From assembly GCA_033239525.1 (NCBI GenBank), contig BSYO01000033.1:6067501-6131500 (forward strand): 64,000 nt of DNA, written 5' to 3'. Below the pieces are notes generated by a model. It was not told the DNA's origin, made no database searches, and was given only the letters and a program-made list of their open reading frames with translations. Shown here one piece after another: positions 23,598 to 35,661 of this stretch (position 1 is the stretch's first letter; every line of letters begins with the position of its first letter). Both the position numbers and the translations under genes were made by a program. This DNA comes from Nepenthes gracilis (lineage: Eukaryota > Streptophyta > Magnoliopsida > Caryophyllales > Nepenthaceae).

Positions 23598-23758
23598 AGG
23601 CGTGCGGTAGTGGTGTTAGTCGTCCGAGCCTCTGCAGACAAAGCTTGCTTTGCCAGAGCGCCGTTGTCTGGAGTCGTGGTCGCTGTCGCCATTTTGGGTC
23701 CGGAGGTTTGTTGTCGACGTTCGCCATTAGTTGCTGTTGCCGTTGCCTTCGTCAGCTT

Positions 23759-23783
23759 GCCGCCGCCGCCGCCGCCGCCGCCG
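23759..23783. repeat. (GCC)n trinucleotide repeat
   Basis: About eight GCC/CCG units in the LTR leader, continued imperfectly to about 23800. Confidence 0.9.
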
Positions 23784-24365
23784 TGACGCTGCCGCCGCCG
23801 CAAACCCTAGCCGCTGTTAAACCCTCGCCGCCTCTGTTCAATCAGGCAAGTAAAACGTCCCTCTCTTGCAAGTAACTTTCCTATTCCTCTTGCAAATCTT
23901 GGTTCCACATCTTCCATGTGTACCGAAATATTAAAGGAAAACTAATTTTATTTTGCTGTGAGGATTGATTTGGAAAATAATCAGAGTCTCAACTCTGACA
24001 GTGGAGGTCGAAATATACGTAGAAATTACGTGGCAATTGTGGGCCTTGAAAATTGTGGATTTGTACTACATAATTTGTGGTTCTACATTTGTAATTATGA
24101 AATTTGGGTTGTCTTGTTTAATTTGGGAAATGGATGAGAGAGCAGGGTCTCTTGCTCTGTTTTCGTGGCCGGCTGAAATGGGTGAGAAAACAGAGTCTCG
24201 TGCTCTGTTTATATATGTGTATGTATGTGTATTTATATTTGTAAATATATATTTGTATTGCTGCGTGCAGGTGTGGATGAGTGTGTGCACTGTGCGGCTG
24301 TGTATGCGCAGGTGTGCACTGTGGGCGGTGGGTGTGTGTGGCGTGTGACAGTGTGTGTTGGCAGA

Positions 24366-24387
24366 ATATATATATATATATATATAT
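24366..24387. repeat. (TA)n microsatellite after a GT-rich tract
   Basis: A pure TA run following about 150 bp rich in TGTG (24205-24350) inside the solo LTR. Confidence 0.9.
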
Positions 24388-26353
24388 GATGTGCTGGCAG
24401 CCTGTGTTTTATGTTGCGTGCATGTGTAAGTTCGTTAAGTAATTATTCTTGTATTTCATTGATGAATTTCATAAATTGTTCTTCGTATTAACTTCGTTGG
24501 TATGCGTATATTTATTGGCATTCTATGATTAAGCTGCGGAGAGAATATGGAAACACTAAGGTTTGGAGTTAAATGGCAGGATACGGAACGATAGTGTAGT
24601 CTACACTTGTCTGACACTGAATCCATATTTCGGGGATTGAGGTCATTTGGATGGATGCTTATAATCATATGAACCAAATGCGTGAGATATCAGTACATAT
24701 CAAACCAAGATGGTGCTGGGTTTGACTTGTTGATGATATGAGTATTCTGTTTCCAAAGGGGCGTGGATCAGAGGATCACGAAATACATGTAGGTTATTTG
24801 ATGGAATAACGAGAATGTTGTTATTTGTATGGATTGAATATGGTACTTGTGCACTACGGCTGGCAAGTATCATGAGACCGTAGGGTTGCTTGTCAAACTT
24901 GCGAGTACCAGAATCTAGAGGGTTACCTAGCCGTAGGGCGGGTGCATAGATTGAGGGTTCACAGTGAGATATAAGGTCCTAGGAGACTTTCGTAATGTTT
25001 TGTATAATTGGGACCTCATTTGTAAAGGGTTCAATAAAACCTAAGCTATTATTGATATTCGGATTCAGTTGAATCCAATTTGCACTCTTGAATCTTGTTG
25101 GATACGACAGGTTGTTGAATCTCGAATAATTGTTGATTATCTTATGTAAATATGATGCTATTATTATACGAGACGTTTTATTACATTCCGTTATTTTATT
25201 GATTTATTTACTTGTTGGACCTTAGGCTCACCCTTGTATTTTATTGGCTCCAAATTAGAAGTTATGACAGGTTAGAAGAAATCAAGCTGTTGTTGAGGGA
25301 TTTCAAAATAGAGATAATCTTGAGATTAGAAGCTCATGATAGAAAGTTCTAGAGTTAGAACTATTGGTTGAAGTTTTATTTAATTATGTTATTGGGACTA
25401 CGTTCTCAGAGTTATGATATTATGGACAATTATTATCTTTGGAGAACTTATTATGAAAATTATGATTAATTTGTCTTATTTAATGATGCATTTATGAGGT
25501 TATTTATGATTTTGGGTTTCCAAGTTGCTGTTTTAGGTCAGGTTAGGTGACTTGGGCTCGGGGCATCACATAAACAATGTTGTAGCATTACTTAAGAAAA
25601 AGCAACTATGTAACATGGACAACCTATGAACAAATCAATTGATTTTCCGAAAGATAAAACTGGTTTAAGCTGCTTAATGAATCTGGTATGGTTCAGGAAT
25701 TTCAGGAAACCAATGGAACTATTTTAATAGGTGAAATGTTTCCACTTCACTTGAATATTGCTTTGTACTGACCTCATCAACACCCTAAATATCGATTGTT
25801 AGACACTTTAACATTGATGGTACTCGGTGTATGAATTGAAGTGGGGAACAGGGAAATAAGAGGAAGGATGAGTGTTTCTAGTCATTGTTTAATTATGATG
25901 TGAGTATTGAACTGTAAAATCTGTTAATGTTTGCATATATAAGTGCATCAATGCACATTTTACAAGGTAGTTGAAACATTATGATTTATATTTTTCTTCC
26001 ACAAGGAAGTGATGGCAAAAGAGAGTTACCTTCTTTAAGAAGATCAACTCCATTTTATGGGTTCAACTTGACAAGGTTATGTAGTCATATGAGCTTCATT
26101 AGCATTTTAAGTTTACGACAATATCAAAACTATATTCATTGATTTTGGTATTTTGGACTGACTGTATAGTGGAGATATAGATTTTTTTCCCCTTTTAATC
26201 GGACATATGAATTTGAATCTCAAATTCATTTGATTCATTTCTTTTTATTTCCAGTTTCTTTCTCAATCTATCTCTCTCTTTTTCTTTTCCTCTTTACTTT
26301 GGATCAGATTGAAGCATACCCACCTTTTATTTATTTTTTGCATTCGACTGCAG

Positions 26354-26383
26354 GCCAAGATTTATCTCCAAAGTCATGAAAAT
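26354..26383 (+). other. Tiny start exon of RPC9 with a splice acceptor in front
   Basis: A pyrimidine-rich stretch (about 26220-26345) ends in GACTGCAG (AG at 26352-26353), then GCCAAGATTTATCTCC and the ATG at 26376. The exon ends at 26383 with GTATGT. This implies that an upstream noncoding exon exists, which I could not locate. Confidence 0.5.
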
Positions 26384-29300
26384 GTATGTGCTTACCGTCT
26401 TTGAAGTTCTTTTGAACTGCTACTTCAATGGCTAATATTAGTTTTTCTAGTAACAGTAACTGTTCCTACTTTCTTTCCTTCTGTGATTACAATTCAATAA
26501 CTTCATTGTATTGCAGCAAACAGGCAAATGCCGGTGCTCTTACTAATTTTGAAGTACTTGATCTTCTACGATCAAGAGGGGCCTCTAAAGATCCTACACG
26601 TGTCATGGCCTCTCTGAAACCATCTGAGCTTAAGGTGACTTTTTCTGACCTGATGCGATCTCTCTCCGCTCCATTCCTAGCGTGATGCCTCAATTGCTAA
26701 GAAGAATAGTTTTCCCTCCTGATCGTGATTCCTATGATAAGGAAGAAAATAAGGCTTAGGACAGCGATGAGGATTTTGGGGCCTAGATACTTTTAATCCC
26801 CCTGGGTTCTGTTCTGTTAGTGGAAAGCAAAAGAAATGAGAAATTCACTTACCAAAAGACTTTCCTTTGATCTCCATTCTCTAAGAATATCTTTTTTCTA
26901 GTGGATCTCTCATTGTTTGTTATTTTGCCTGCATCTGCTGTAGGTTTATGATTACTTGGTGGAGACTGCTGCTTGTGATCAGAAAAGAGAGAACATTAAT
27001 GAGTTTATAGAAGAATGCAAGACGTATGACCTTGCAAAAGCTGAGATACTCAATATCATCAATATTCATCCAACTTCGCTCGTTGAAATTGACCCGGTAA
27101 TTTGTGCAATAGTTCTTTCTCATCCCCATCAAACTGTGAAAGCATATTTTAGGACAAAAGCCCACCGATAAAAATTTGAGTTGATATGTATTGGTATCAG
27201 GTGCTTCTATGCTAATATTTTCCGATATTGCTACTTATTGTGATATATTACCATATTAGTGATATATTATTTTATGTTGGCCGGTATTCAAAATATTAGT
27301 TGATATACCAAATATTAATCGATATATTATCCGATATGACCCTATTAGTTTATAATTTTTATAATTTTCTTCTTCGAATACATTCAATACGGATATATAT
27401 TGTTTAATAGTTTGATACTAATATATTTGTAATTGATACCGATATCGACACATATTGTTCAATATGTTCGGTACCAATATGACCACAACCGATACTGATA
27501 TTTACATCTGTGAAGCACCCCTTTAGTTTCTTCACAATGTTCTACTAGTAGGAAACACTATTGATGAATTACAGCATTTACCTTAGGTGCGGCGGTTACA
27601 TCTTCTGATCCTCATCACATGATTAAATATTTTCACAATAGCAATCAAGTATGCAAAATGGAAGCCTTTCTTTCCTGGGATAAAAAAGTTACTGTGCAAA
27701 ATATCGATAGGTATGAGACTTAAAAGAGACTTTTATCATGGAACAAAATAGTGGTTATACTCACAATTGTGGCAGCAGGGTGTCATAAATGTTACATAAT
27801 GTGCCAGGGTCATATGAGGAGTTTTTTTTTTTTTTTAATATACTCTTAAAATGTTTCCAATGTTTGGATTTGTAATGATTTGTTTTTAATACTTCTTTTT
27901 TTTTTTTTTTTTTATAACAATTAGGATTTTGCTTGTTTTCTATGTAGTTAAAATTTTATGTGACTATTTTTTGTGGCAAGTGACCCCAATGGTCTATATA
28001 TTGCTGTGCTAACAGTACCAGTGATTTTTTTTTATTACGTTATATGGGCTAGATACAACTTATAGAATCATTATGTAACTGCCATATTGCTATTTATTGG
28101 GTGGTGTGGTTATTTATTGGATGTATAGTTTGATATGTGTTCATATTTCTTTGTAGGATATCAGCCATTTCAAAATCTGATATATATCAGTTAATATTTT
28201 ATTCTATACTCTAGTCCATTGGTGACTCTTTTCTTAAATGATTAGGTAATCTAGTAGGTGGCCATGTAAAAGATTTTCTTTCTGATAATGTTTTGATCCT
28301 ATGATCAGCTTAAAAACTTGTCCAGACTTTTCTTGGTGAAGTAACCTACTAGCTAAACTGCAGTCTCTGCACTGTTCATCTTCATCTTTGATCTCTTCCT
28401 TAGGTGACATTACCCTTGTTGTATGTTCCTGGCCAATAGGTTTGACAACGTGGAAACAATGGAGGGTTAACAAAGAACTCCCTGCTATTAGAACAGAAAA
28501 AAATAAAAAACCAAAAATAAAGGAAGAGAAGACACTCTTTTCCCCTCTAAACCTTAGTTCCTTAACCATGCTAAATAAGTATTCCCTAGAATTAAAAATT
28601 GGGTAGATGAATGGCAAATATTGTATCAAGTGATTGATATACCTATTCAATCACTACTATTCATCTATTTAACTTCTGATTTGGCCATTGAATGAATATG
28701 AAAACCTCCTCATGAGGAGTACCATAACGGCTCTCTCAATTTAGTAGTCTTTCTCATTGTTGACAAAGGGCTTAAATGTGTTGAATTCTTATGGGGAATC
28801 GATCACTCATTAAACTTGGTTGTAGTGCTAACTTCGTTTAGAATTTTGTCACTCCTGCCTAAATGGGTAAATGGTATTAACTATTGAATGCAACTCGAAC
28901 CCGTGCTCTAGGTCTCTCCTTCTGTGTAATAGTGGCCGTAGCTATAATTAATAGAGAAATGTTTTGAAGACACCCGATGAATACTTTTGGGACACTCATC
29001 CAGTCATGGATTCTGGTGCGGTATTTTGATGCTTCTGAAGGTGTGAAACATATTTACTTGCCATAATAACCCATAAACGACATCAACATCAACAGCCCAT
29101 GTTACTTTTGTTTTTTTTGGTTTTTTAAAGAGTGAAAACAATATGTTATATTGACCCTTCTCAATCCCTCTTTTGCTTCTAGTTTTCATGTAATTAATCC
29201 TTCTGAATCTTCTTCCCCCTTTACAGATAATAGAGGCAGGTGAGGAGCGCACAGTAAGAGTTACAGAGCTAGTGGAGATGATAAATAAGGTGTTGCTGCC

Positions 29301-29391
29301 TATTCCCAGCCAATCAAGCTCCTCTAATGGCAGAGCTGAACAAGACAGTGGAGATGACTATCTTGAAACAGAGCCCAGTGAGATGAACTAG
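26376..29391 (+). CDS. RPC9: RNA polymerase III subunit RPC9 (CRCP / Rpb4-like), 147 aa
   Basis: Coding exons are 26376-26383, 26517-26634, 26944-27096 and 29227-29391 (stop TAG 29389-29391). All borders are GT-AG and phase is kept, giving 444 bp and 147 aa, the usual length for this family. The protein starts MKIKQANAGALTNFEVLDLL and carries VYDYLVETAACDQ, then FIEECKTYDLAKAEILNIIN and the HPTSLVEI segment typical of the Rpb4/RPC9 fold. The acidic tail is poorly conserved. In known biology RPC9 pairs with RPC8 to form the stalk of nuclear RNA polymerase III, which transcribes tRNA and 5S rRNA genes. The first coding exon is only 8 bp and has a splice acceptor upstream (AG at 26352-26353), so a 5' noncoding exon must lie further upstream. 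Intron 3 (2130 bp) contains GATATAT-rich repeat sequence and T runs. A long solo LTR ends 800 bp upstream. Confidence 0.9.
27175..27515. repeat. GATAT/CCGATAT-rich element in RPC9 intron 3
   Basis: The stretch is dense in GATATATT, CCGATAT, CGATAT and GGTATC phrases on both strands. A related piece occurs near 28160-28200, and a similar element sits in intron 8 of the transporter gene (38060-38330). It is probably a dispersed non-coding repeat or MITE; borders were not found. Confidence 0.45.
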
Positions 29392-30689
29392 GGCTGCATA
29401 TGTGGAGTTCTGTTCATATATCCTCCCAATGGTAAGGATCATAAATTAGATTGATAAATATTGAATATTATTTAAATTATTTAAATGACTATTCAATCTT
29501 TATCATTTATTTAATTTTTAATTTGGCGGATGAATAGATATGAATTGTTGAATTATCTTATCACTTCACTAAATAATAATGCAAAGTAATATATAAATAA
29601 TATATCTAAATTCATATTGTAGTTTATTTATGAAAGAGTTAAAAAAAATTGTCCCTTTAATCATTTAAATGACCAGCCAAAACTGTCCCTTGTCATGCAT
29701 GAAAAATTAGTTTTTTAATTATGTAAATGTCCCTGGGCTTATTAAAAAAAAGTAACCTCTCTAAAATAATATAAGTAAATAATACGGGATTATATATATA
29801 TATATATATATATATATTGAAATATTATAAAATTTTATTTTAATCTGAGTATTATGTAATTTTTATAGTTTTTCACAGATTTCTTTTATATATATATGAA
29901 AAATAAGTTAGATAAGATATGGCTAAGAGTTTTTAGATTTTCTTTTTCTACAATTTTCCATATTTCTAAAGAAATGTAATGTATTTTTAATTTACGTATT
30001 TTTTTTTTTTTACATTTTTATGATTTTATTCATTGAAAAAAAGAAACAAACCATTAATTCTCTTATGAGACTAAGAAATCACTATATAATTATATACCTC
30101 ATTAAAATCAAATTTGGACAATACATGAATTAAATTTAGGTAAAAATTAAAATCATTAAATGAGGTTGGGTTGGACACAATTCAATACTCAAGACAAATT
30201 TTGTTATTGTATTTATCTATAATTTAAATTGGGCTAGTTCATCGATAATCGATAATTTATCTATATAGAAAATAACTAAAATAAAAAAAATTAAAAATTA
30301 AAATATTTAGTTTAAAATATTAATCAAAATATATATATATAAATGAAAATTTTGTATATAATATTTCAAATATGGTATTAAAATTATTTTTTGAATTGAT
30401 GTTTATTTTAAAAATATATTAATAAAAAAATTCAGAATTTGAGTGGGCTGAAATCAGAGTAACAGTTGCGGTACAAGAAAATTGTTTGGGTTATCTTCAG
30501 GACTCAAAATGTTATTTTTTATAATAAAAAATGTATATCCTCATTCAATATGAAAATTTAAAATAAAATATTTCTATATCTATCATTAGGCAAATTTTAA
30601 AAATAATATTTTAAAATATATAATATTTAAATAATATTATATAATATTCAAAATAAATCATGAGGTGAGGGTTTTAGAACATATTAACA
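29392..30689. other. AT-rich spacer downstream of RPC9
   Basis: This presumably includes the RPC9 3' untranslated region. It has a (TA)n run at 29790-29817. No gene or defined element was seen. Confidence 0.4.
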
Positions 30690-31350
30690 AAAATGGAGAT
30701 TTTCAGAACGGTAAAAATGAAAATTAAAGTCAGAGGTACACTTACCTAAGTATGTGCTACTATTTTCCTTACTCTAACCGGAGCTGAATGGACGAATTTT
30801 TGTTATTTTTCTCTCTCTTTTCTTCTTCTTTCTTCCATTTTCTTTCCCTTTGCATCGTTCTGTTTTTTCCCATTTTCCACTCCTCTATTCTATTTAAAGG
30901 CCAAAGGAAGTTGCTGGAATTCTCTAGAAGCACGCACGAGTATGCCTCAAGCGTGCTTCGAGCGTGACCTATCGACCAGGGCCTCGCTCGAGCTCCAACC
31001 TGACGTGCTTCAAGCGCGCCACCACTGGATTCCGTGCTCGAGAGTGCGGAGAGCGTGCATTGGGCATGCATATACTAGAATCGGAGCTTGAGCCTGGGAC
31101 TGAGCACGCGTCGGGCACGGGTCAAGCCCGGTGCTGACCGATAGCATCAAAACTTTATGTTTTCGCCATTTGGGACCTATTTCAACCCTTCTAATCTAAT
31201 ATTTTATCAACCCAAATTTTGATTATATAACCTTAATAAACCGTGATTATTATGATTTAAAATTCAAAATCTTATTTACGGTTAACATTGCACAATTTAC
31301 AACTTCAGTTTCCTATTTTGCCAATTGTGAGATCTATAAGATTTTAGAAT
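30690..31350 (-). mobile_element. Long-LTR fragment in minus orientation
   Basis: On the minus strand a GC-rich part full of GCTCGAGC / CAAGCGTG phrases (about 30930-31140) is followed by TTTAAATAG, a purine-rich leader and a donor-like AG/GTAAGTG (GT at 30745-30744). Sequence after the donor (GTAAGTGTAC, then TTTTTACCG) parallels the solo LTR at 5638-5690, so the two belong to one family. Ends are not defined. Confidence 0.5.
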
Positions 31351-31430
31351 CGCGAGAGTTCTTGCATGGAGATGGGATTTAGAGTTCTGTGTTTGATATA
31401 ATTTTTGGAGTATCTATATCTCTGATACAA

Positions 31431-31775
31431 TGTAAGAAAATATAAGGGTTTGCAGAGAAAGAAAAGCAAACCAAAGAAGGAAAAGGGAGAAGAATGATGG
31501 AGGCAGAGAAGAGATTAATCAGCTGCAAATGTCATTAATGTATTTGTCTTCTCACTTCAATACACACTACCCAACGTTTCTATAAATGATAAAGAACAAG
31601 GAATATATCCTAAAAACAAACCCAACAAATATCTCAGCTAATTAACAAAACAATTACCTATAAAAGAATAAAATCATAACAAAACTAACAGCTACCCTAC
31701 AAAAGGAATAAAAGAATAAAAAACAAATAGTTACAAGATATATACAAAAATAGAATAATTATGTATTTTCTAATA
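31431..31775 (-). mobile_element. Ty1/copia LTR (about 345 bp) with primer-binding site
   Basis: On the minus strand the segment begins TATTAGAAAATAC (TG probably mutated to TA) and ends TTTTCTTACA. It is followed at once by TTGTATCAGAG (31430-31420), a one-base variant of the tRNA-iMet primer site. No gag follows; the sequence runs into the gypsy LTR fragment, so only the 5' end survives. Confidence 0.6.
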
Positions 31776-33294
31776 CTTGGATTGTCTTCTAAGCAATGCT
31801 TGTTTAACCTATTAGGCATGCTTATTTTTTTCCATTTATTTATGTCTTGTATCATAGCTTGACGAAAATTTCAATATCAAAAAATAACAAATTCAAAAGT
31901 TTATATTAACGCATACTATTTTTATTCAAATTCTGCTAAAAAATGTTTTGGGGGGTAAAAATGTTCATACTCAATTAGAATACAGTAATTGTGTGTCAAT
32001 CTCTAAATTTAACGAGTTTCAAAACTTCTAGCAATGGTGAAATTTCTTTTCTAAATGAGCTTCAAAAAGTTTAGGGGACAAAGGGAAATGACAACCATGA
32101 CAAAGATTTAACAACAATCATATGTTCAAATGACAACCAAACGTTAGACAGCAGGCAATTCTAGAGACCTAAAAGGGGGCAACCCAGTGCACGATACAAA
32201 CTAACAAGTTCATGGGCATAATAGGGTTAAGCGATTGCAACTAAAATATAATCTGATATTCTGACAATCCATCTCAAAAAAAGAAAGGGGGAAAAAGAGA
32301 AGAAAAATAATGAAATATAAGAAAGAAAGAACTTACAACTTATAATAGATTAATATAAACATCAACATGATAAAACCACGAGAGGAAAACCAAACCTTCA
32401 AATCCTCAAAAAGTATAAAGCGATGTTCCAATAATAAGCCATAAAATTTAGACAAACTCTCAGTTTTTTTTCTGAAGGACATCAACAATGCCATTAACAA
32501 TGCCTCATTCCTAGTCAATGAAGGCAGGTGAAGCTGAACCATTTCAGGCAGGTGAAGCTATGTGACAGTTATCCAAAGTCAAATATTTTTAATGCCACAT
32601 CATTCCTATTTGAAAACAGAGGCTGAACACCACTGCCGTAATGCACAAGCAAATGGAGATGAAACACAACCATGTGGAAGGATCTCAAAACAAAAATCCA
32701 GTTCCTTACATGAAGGGAAACACAAAACCAAAAGTTGAGCAAAGTGTTAAATGGCCATTTAAGTTGACAAGCCAAATAAATAAATATAAGCACTAACATA
32801 AGCCCCAACAAAAATAATTATCCTTATGTGTAAATTTACTAAAAATCTTATTTTTTAAGTAGTGAAAATTTAAGATATGCTTAAAATGTTAGTCTAAAAA
32901 CTTTTGAGGGCATTCTTTTGGGATGAAATTTCAACTACAAAAATTTAAGTTCCATAGCATCAATGTGTGGTAGTCACAATTCATCACTTTCACTATTAAT
33001 GACAAAATAAATAAATAAATAATTTTTGGTCCATTGTAAAGTCTCAAAAAGTCATATTTCAAAACAAGATGTATATATGGACCATTGATTTTGAAAATTA
33101 AAACAGATGAGTTCTTGTTGATAAAAAAACTTTGTGTGAAACCTTTAAACACTGAAATTTTAAGAATAAAAGTGAAAACAAACTTAAAAGAGTTAAAGCT
33201 TTAAGTGCTTAAAAAGTCTAAAAAATCTTACAAAAGAACAATCTCTTAGCCTTCAAATTTTCAATGGAAGTCAAATGGATATAGAATCACTGGC
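31776..33294. other. Spacer between the copia LTR and the PAB pseudogene
   Basis: It is AT-rich. I looked on the minus strand for the remaining PAB exons (the segments after EAS) and could not find them. Frames of 60-80 codons here lack coding features. Confidence 0.35.
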
Positions 33295-35661
33295 AGATGC
33301 TTCATCAACTAAGACTGAGGGCAGCTTCTTCACAGTAGCAATAACAATACCATTAGCAGCTGCAACAAGAAGGGGGAAGTTTCAGTTTTCTCACCAGAAG
33401 AAAACAACAGAAATTTTCCAAATTAACATTTTGAGCTAAAAAATAAAAAATGCTGAAAACTCAAGAAGACACACAAACAAGGCAGAGACACAAATGCGTC
33501 AGCATGTATTACCAAGTTACCAGATTAGTAAAGAAACCTCAACTAATAGCAATCCATTGGATTTTGATGTAATTGATTGGTCAATTTTTTAAACCTTCTG
33601 GACAACAAATTTTCTTGGTGATAATCAAAAGAAATAATAACACGATAAAATCAAGGCCCAAATCAATAAGCCTACAAAAGGGGTACATGCACTTGTATAT
33701 GTCTTTGGTATTTCTAGCACAATTCTCTTGGATTTTCTTTTCATATAGTTATGTCTCTTAAAAAATGAAAGAGAAAAAAACAATAGATCCCTTCCCCTAT
33801 ATTAAAGCCTTGGTAAGTTGCTAGATTGTGACTAATAAGTCACGAGTTTAAAGTATAAATATAATTAATTTACAATTTCATTATAAGGGTAAAGCTATAT
33901 ATATCTAATTCTCCCTATGACAATGCAAAAGTCTTGTGCATTAAGATATCATGAAATATCTAGCAAACTCAAAATAATATGTTCTCTAATAAGTCAAATA
34001 ATCTAACTTTTTAGGCCAGTTCAACTGTAAAGAAATGAGACTGTTTTTGACAAATTTTTAAAAAAAAAAAAAAAAATGAAAAATGTTATTAAAATCCCCT
34101 TCTTTTCTAACTTTGAATTGAATTTTGCAAAACTCAAAAAGCATCAAAAATATATTTTCAAGAATTTTTTCCACTAACCATAAAATTTTTTTTCTATAAT
34201 GTTCTAAATCTAACTATAGACCAATCTTTTGATAATTTGGGCAAGTGTAAAAATTATTTTTGGAGCTAATAATTGTAAATATATGTCAAAATTAAAGAAG
34301 TATAATAAATAATCATAATGTAATTTAATTTCAAAACAAATTTTGTTTGTATAATTTATCTTTTTCTATCGGAGAAATTTAACAATTTTATATTCACTAT
34401 CAAATTGTTATAAATAATATTTTTGATACCTTTTGCAATACAGTTATATCACTTCAATATTCATATTACCATCTTATATTTTTGAAATCTAAAAAAATGA
34501 TCATTGGTGTATTGTTAAAATATCATCTTAGACTAATTATATTTTAATAATTTGAAAAATGATCGTGATTTATCATTAATAGTCATAGTTGACTTCTTAA
34601 CAATTAAATAATATAACTAAGGCTACAAAAGCATTGAGTATTACTTTATTTAGACTTAACTCATTAATTTGACATAAAAAAGATCGAGCTTGACTCAATA
34701 GATATTATTTCACATAAGATATTATCATTAATAAGCATATTCCTTATGCAATATGCCAATACATGGTAAGGTTAGTTTTGGTAAATTTCAGTATCTATGA
34801 ATTAAGCTACCACAATTTTAATTTGTGCAATTCGTTTGTTATAGATGTATACACCAAGTAATGACTTGTTTAAAATCTACTTCTCTCTTAAACAAGTTTT
34901 AAAATAGGTTGAATTTAACTTACTAAGCTTGTTGAGTTCAAACAAACTTTAACAAATAATTTTAACTGAACTCTAGTAAATTTATTTGATGAACAACTCT
35001 AATCATATATACAATATTTGATACTTAGCATTGATAAACATCACTTAGTGTGTGTGTATATATATATATATATCTCGCCCCGATTAAAGTCCAACATATA
35101 ATGGTTGGCTTTTCTTTCACCTGACTTTATATTAGTCAAGTCGGATGGCTAAATGTTCCCTGAACTGTTTTCATTCATAGTACTACCTCGCTGTGGTAGA
35201 TTTTAGTTTGGGTCCGATCAGACATGAAGACGGTTTTCTTTTCCCTGGTAAAAGTACTGAGACAAACATAATTTATTTTCCATGGACATTGTGGAAATGT
35301 ATGTTAGAAAAATAAAAAATAAATTGGAAAATGAAAGGCAAGGTTTTGAGTCTTTTGACAATTATTTCACAACTCCAAGACATCATTGAGGTTCTATTGA
35401 CAATAACAATAGAATGGCAATTGGAAAGTACTTTGATACCGAGAGACGTTTGACTTGACTCAACAGCAGTCGTATCGCACAAGCTTACCCGAATGACTTT
35501 TGCATGCGAGCGAGCGAGCGAGAGAGAGACAGGGAAGTCGTCATTGTAGTATTCACAACATAGAAAAAGGTAATAATGTTATGAAGCAGTGTTTAGGGTG
35601 GTCAATTCCTACTTCATTACCTGAAAGTGGTTGCAGAAAACGAGTACTGACTGTCTCCCAT
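33295..35661 (-). pseudogene. PAB1: 20S proteasome alpha-2 subunit (PAB) pseudogene, N-terminal exons
   Basis: Three minus-strand pieces match the N-terminus of the proteasome alpha-2 subunit. Piece 1 (35661-35621) follows the acceptor TCTTCAG and reads MGDSQYSFSATTF before a GTAATG donor. Piece 2 (about 35494-35431) retains SGKLV, then TAV, then QTSLGIK, but about 11 bp are missing where the family has VQIEHAL, shifting the frame into a stop. Piece 3 (33359-33295) follows TTGTTGCAG and reads ANGIVIATVKKLPSVLVDEA, then Ser. Its donor position reads GCCAGT where GTAAGT would be expected. Later exons are not found nearby. The family forms the alpha ring of the 20S proteasome; this copy cannot encode a full protein. 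A candidate C-terminal exon is at 10519-10567. Confidence 0.8.

Larger units (their letters stand above)
23040..25570 (+). mobile_element. Solo long LTR (2531 bp) with TAAAC target duplication
   Basis: It starts TGTAACATTTC and ends GCATCACA. The duplication TAAAC at 23035-23039 and 25571-25575 makes it a clean solo insertion. Inside are a (TAA)n tract, a CT-rich stretch, a TATAAATAG box (23589-23597), a GC-rich leader with a GCC repeat, a donor-like CAA/GTAAAA (GT at 23850-23851), GT-rich microsatellites and a long 3' half. It lies about 800 bp upstream of the RPC9 start codon in the same orientation. Frames within it have no recognised product. Confidence 0.8.

Noticed and set aside
23588..24348. 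Frames in the GCC-rich and GT-rich parts
   Set aside because: They come from simple repeats inside the solo LTR (polyglycine, polyalanine and TGTG tracts).
28234..28650. 138-codon minus-strand frame in RPC9 intron 3, with a charged stretch KEEIKDEDEQ
   Set aside because: Part of it looks protein-like, but no family is recognised and the frame includes clearly non-coding AT-rich sequence. It is kept only as a weak possibility of an old insertion.
32333..33152. Minus-strand frames that might be further proteasome exons
   Set aside because: One short phrase near 32620-32645 (GSGVQP) faintly recalls a proteasome segment, but flanking residues do not agree and no splice sites fit.
33295..35661. 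A working proteasome alpha-2 gene
   Set aside because: The frame is broken in the second piece, a donor is altered, and the later exons are absent.
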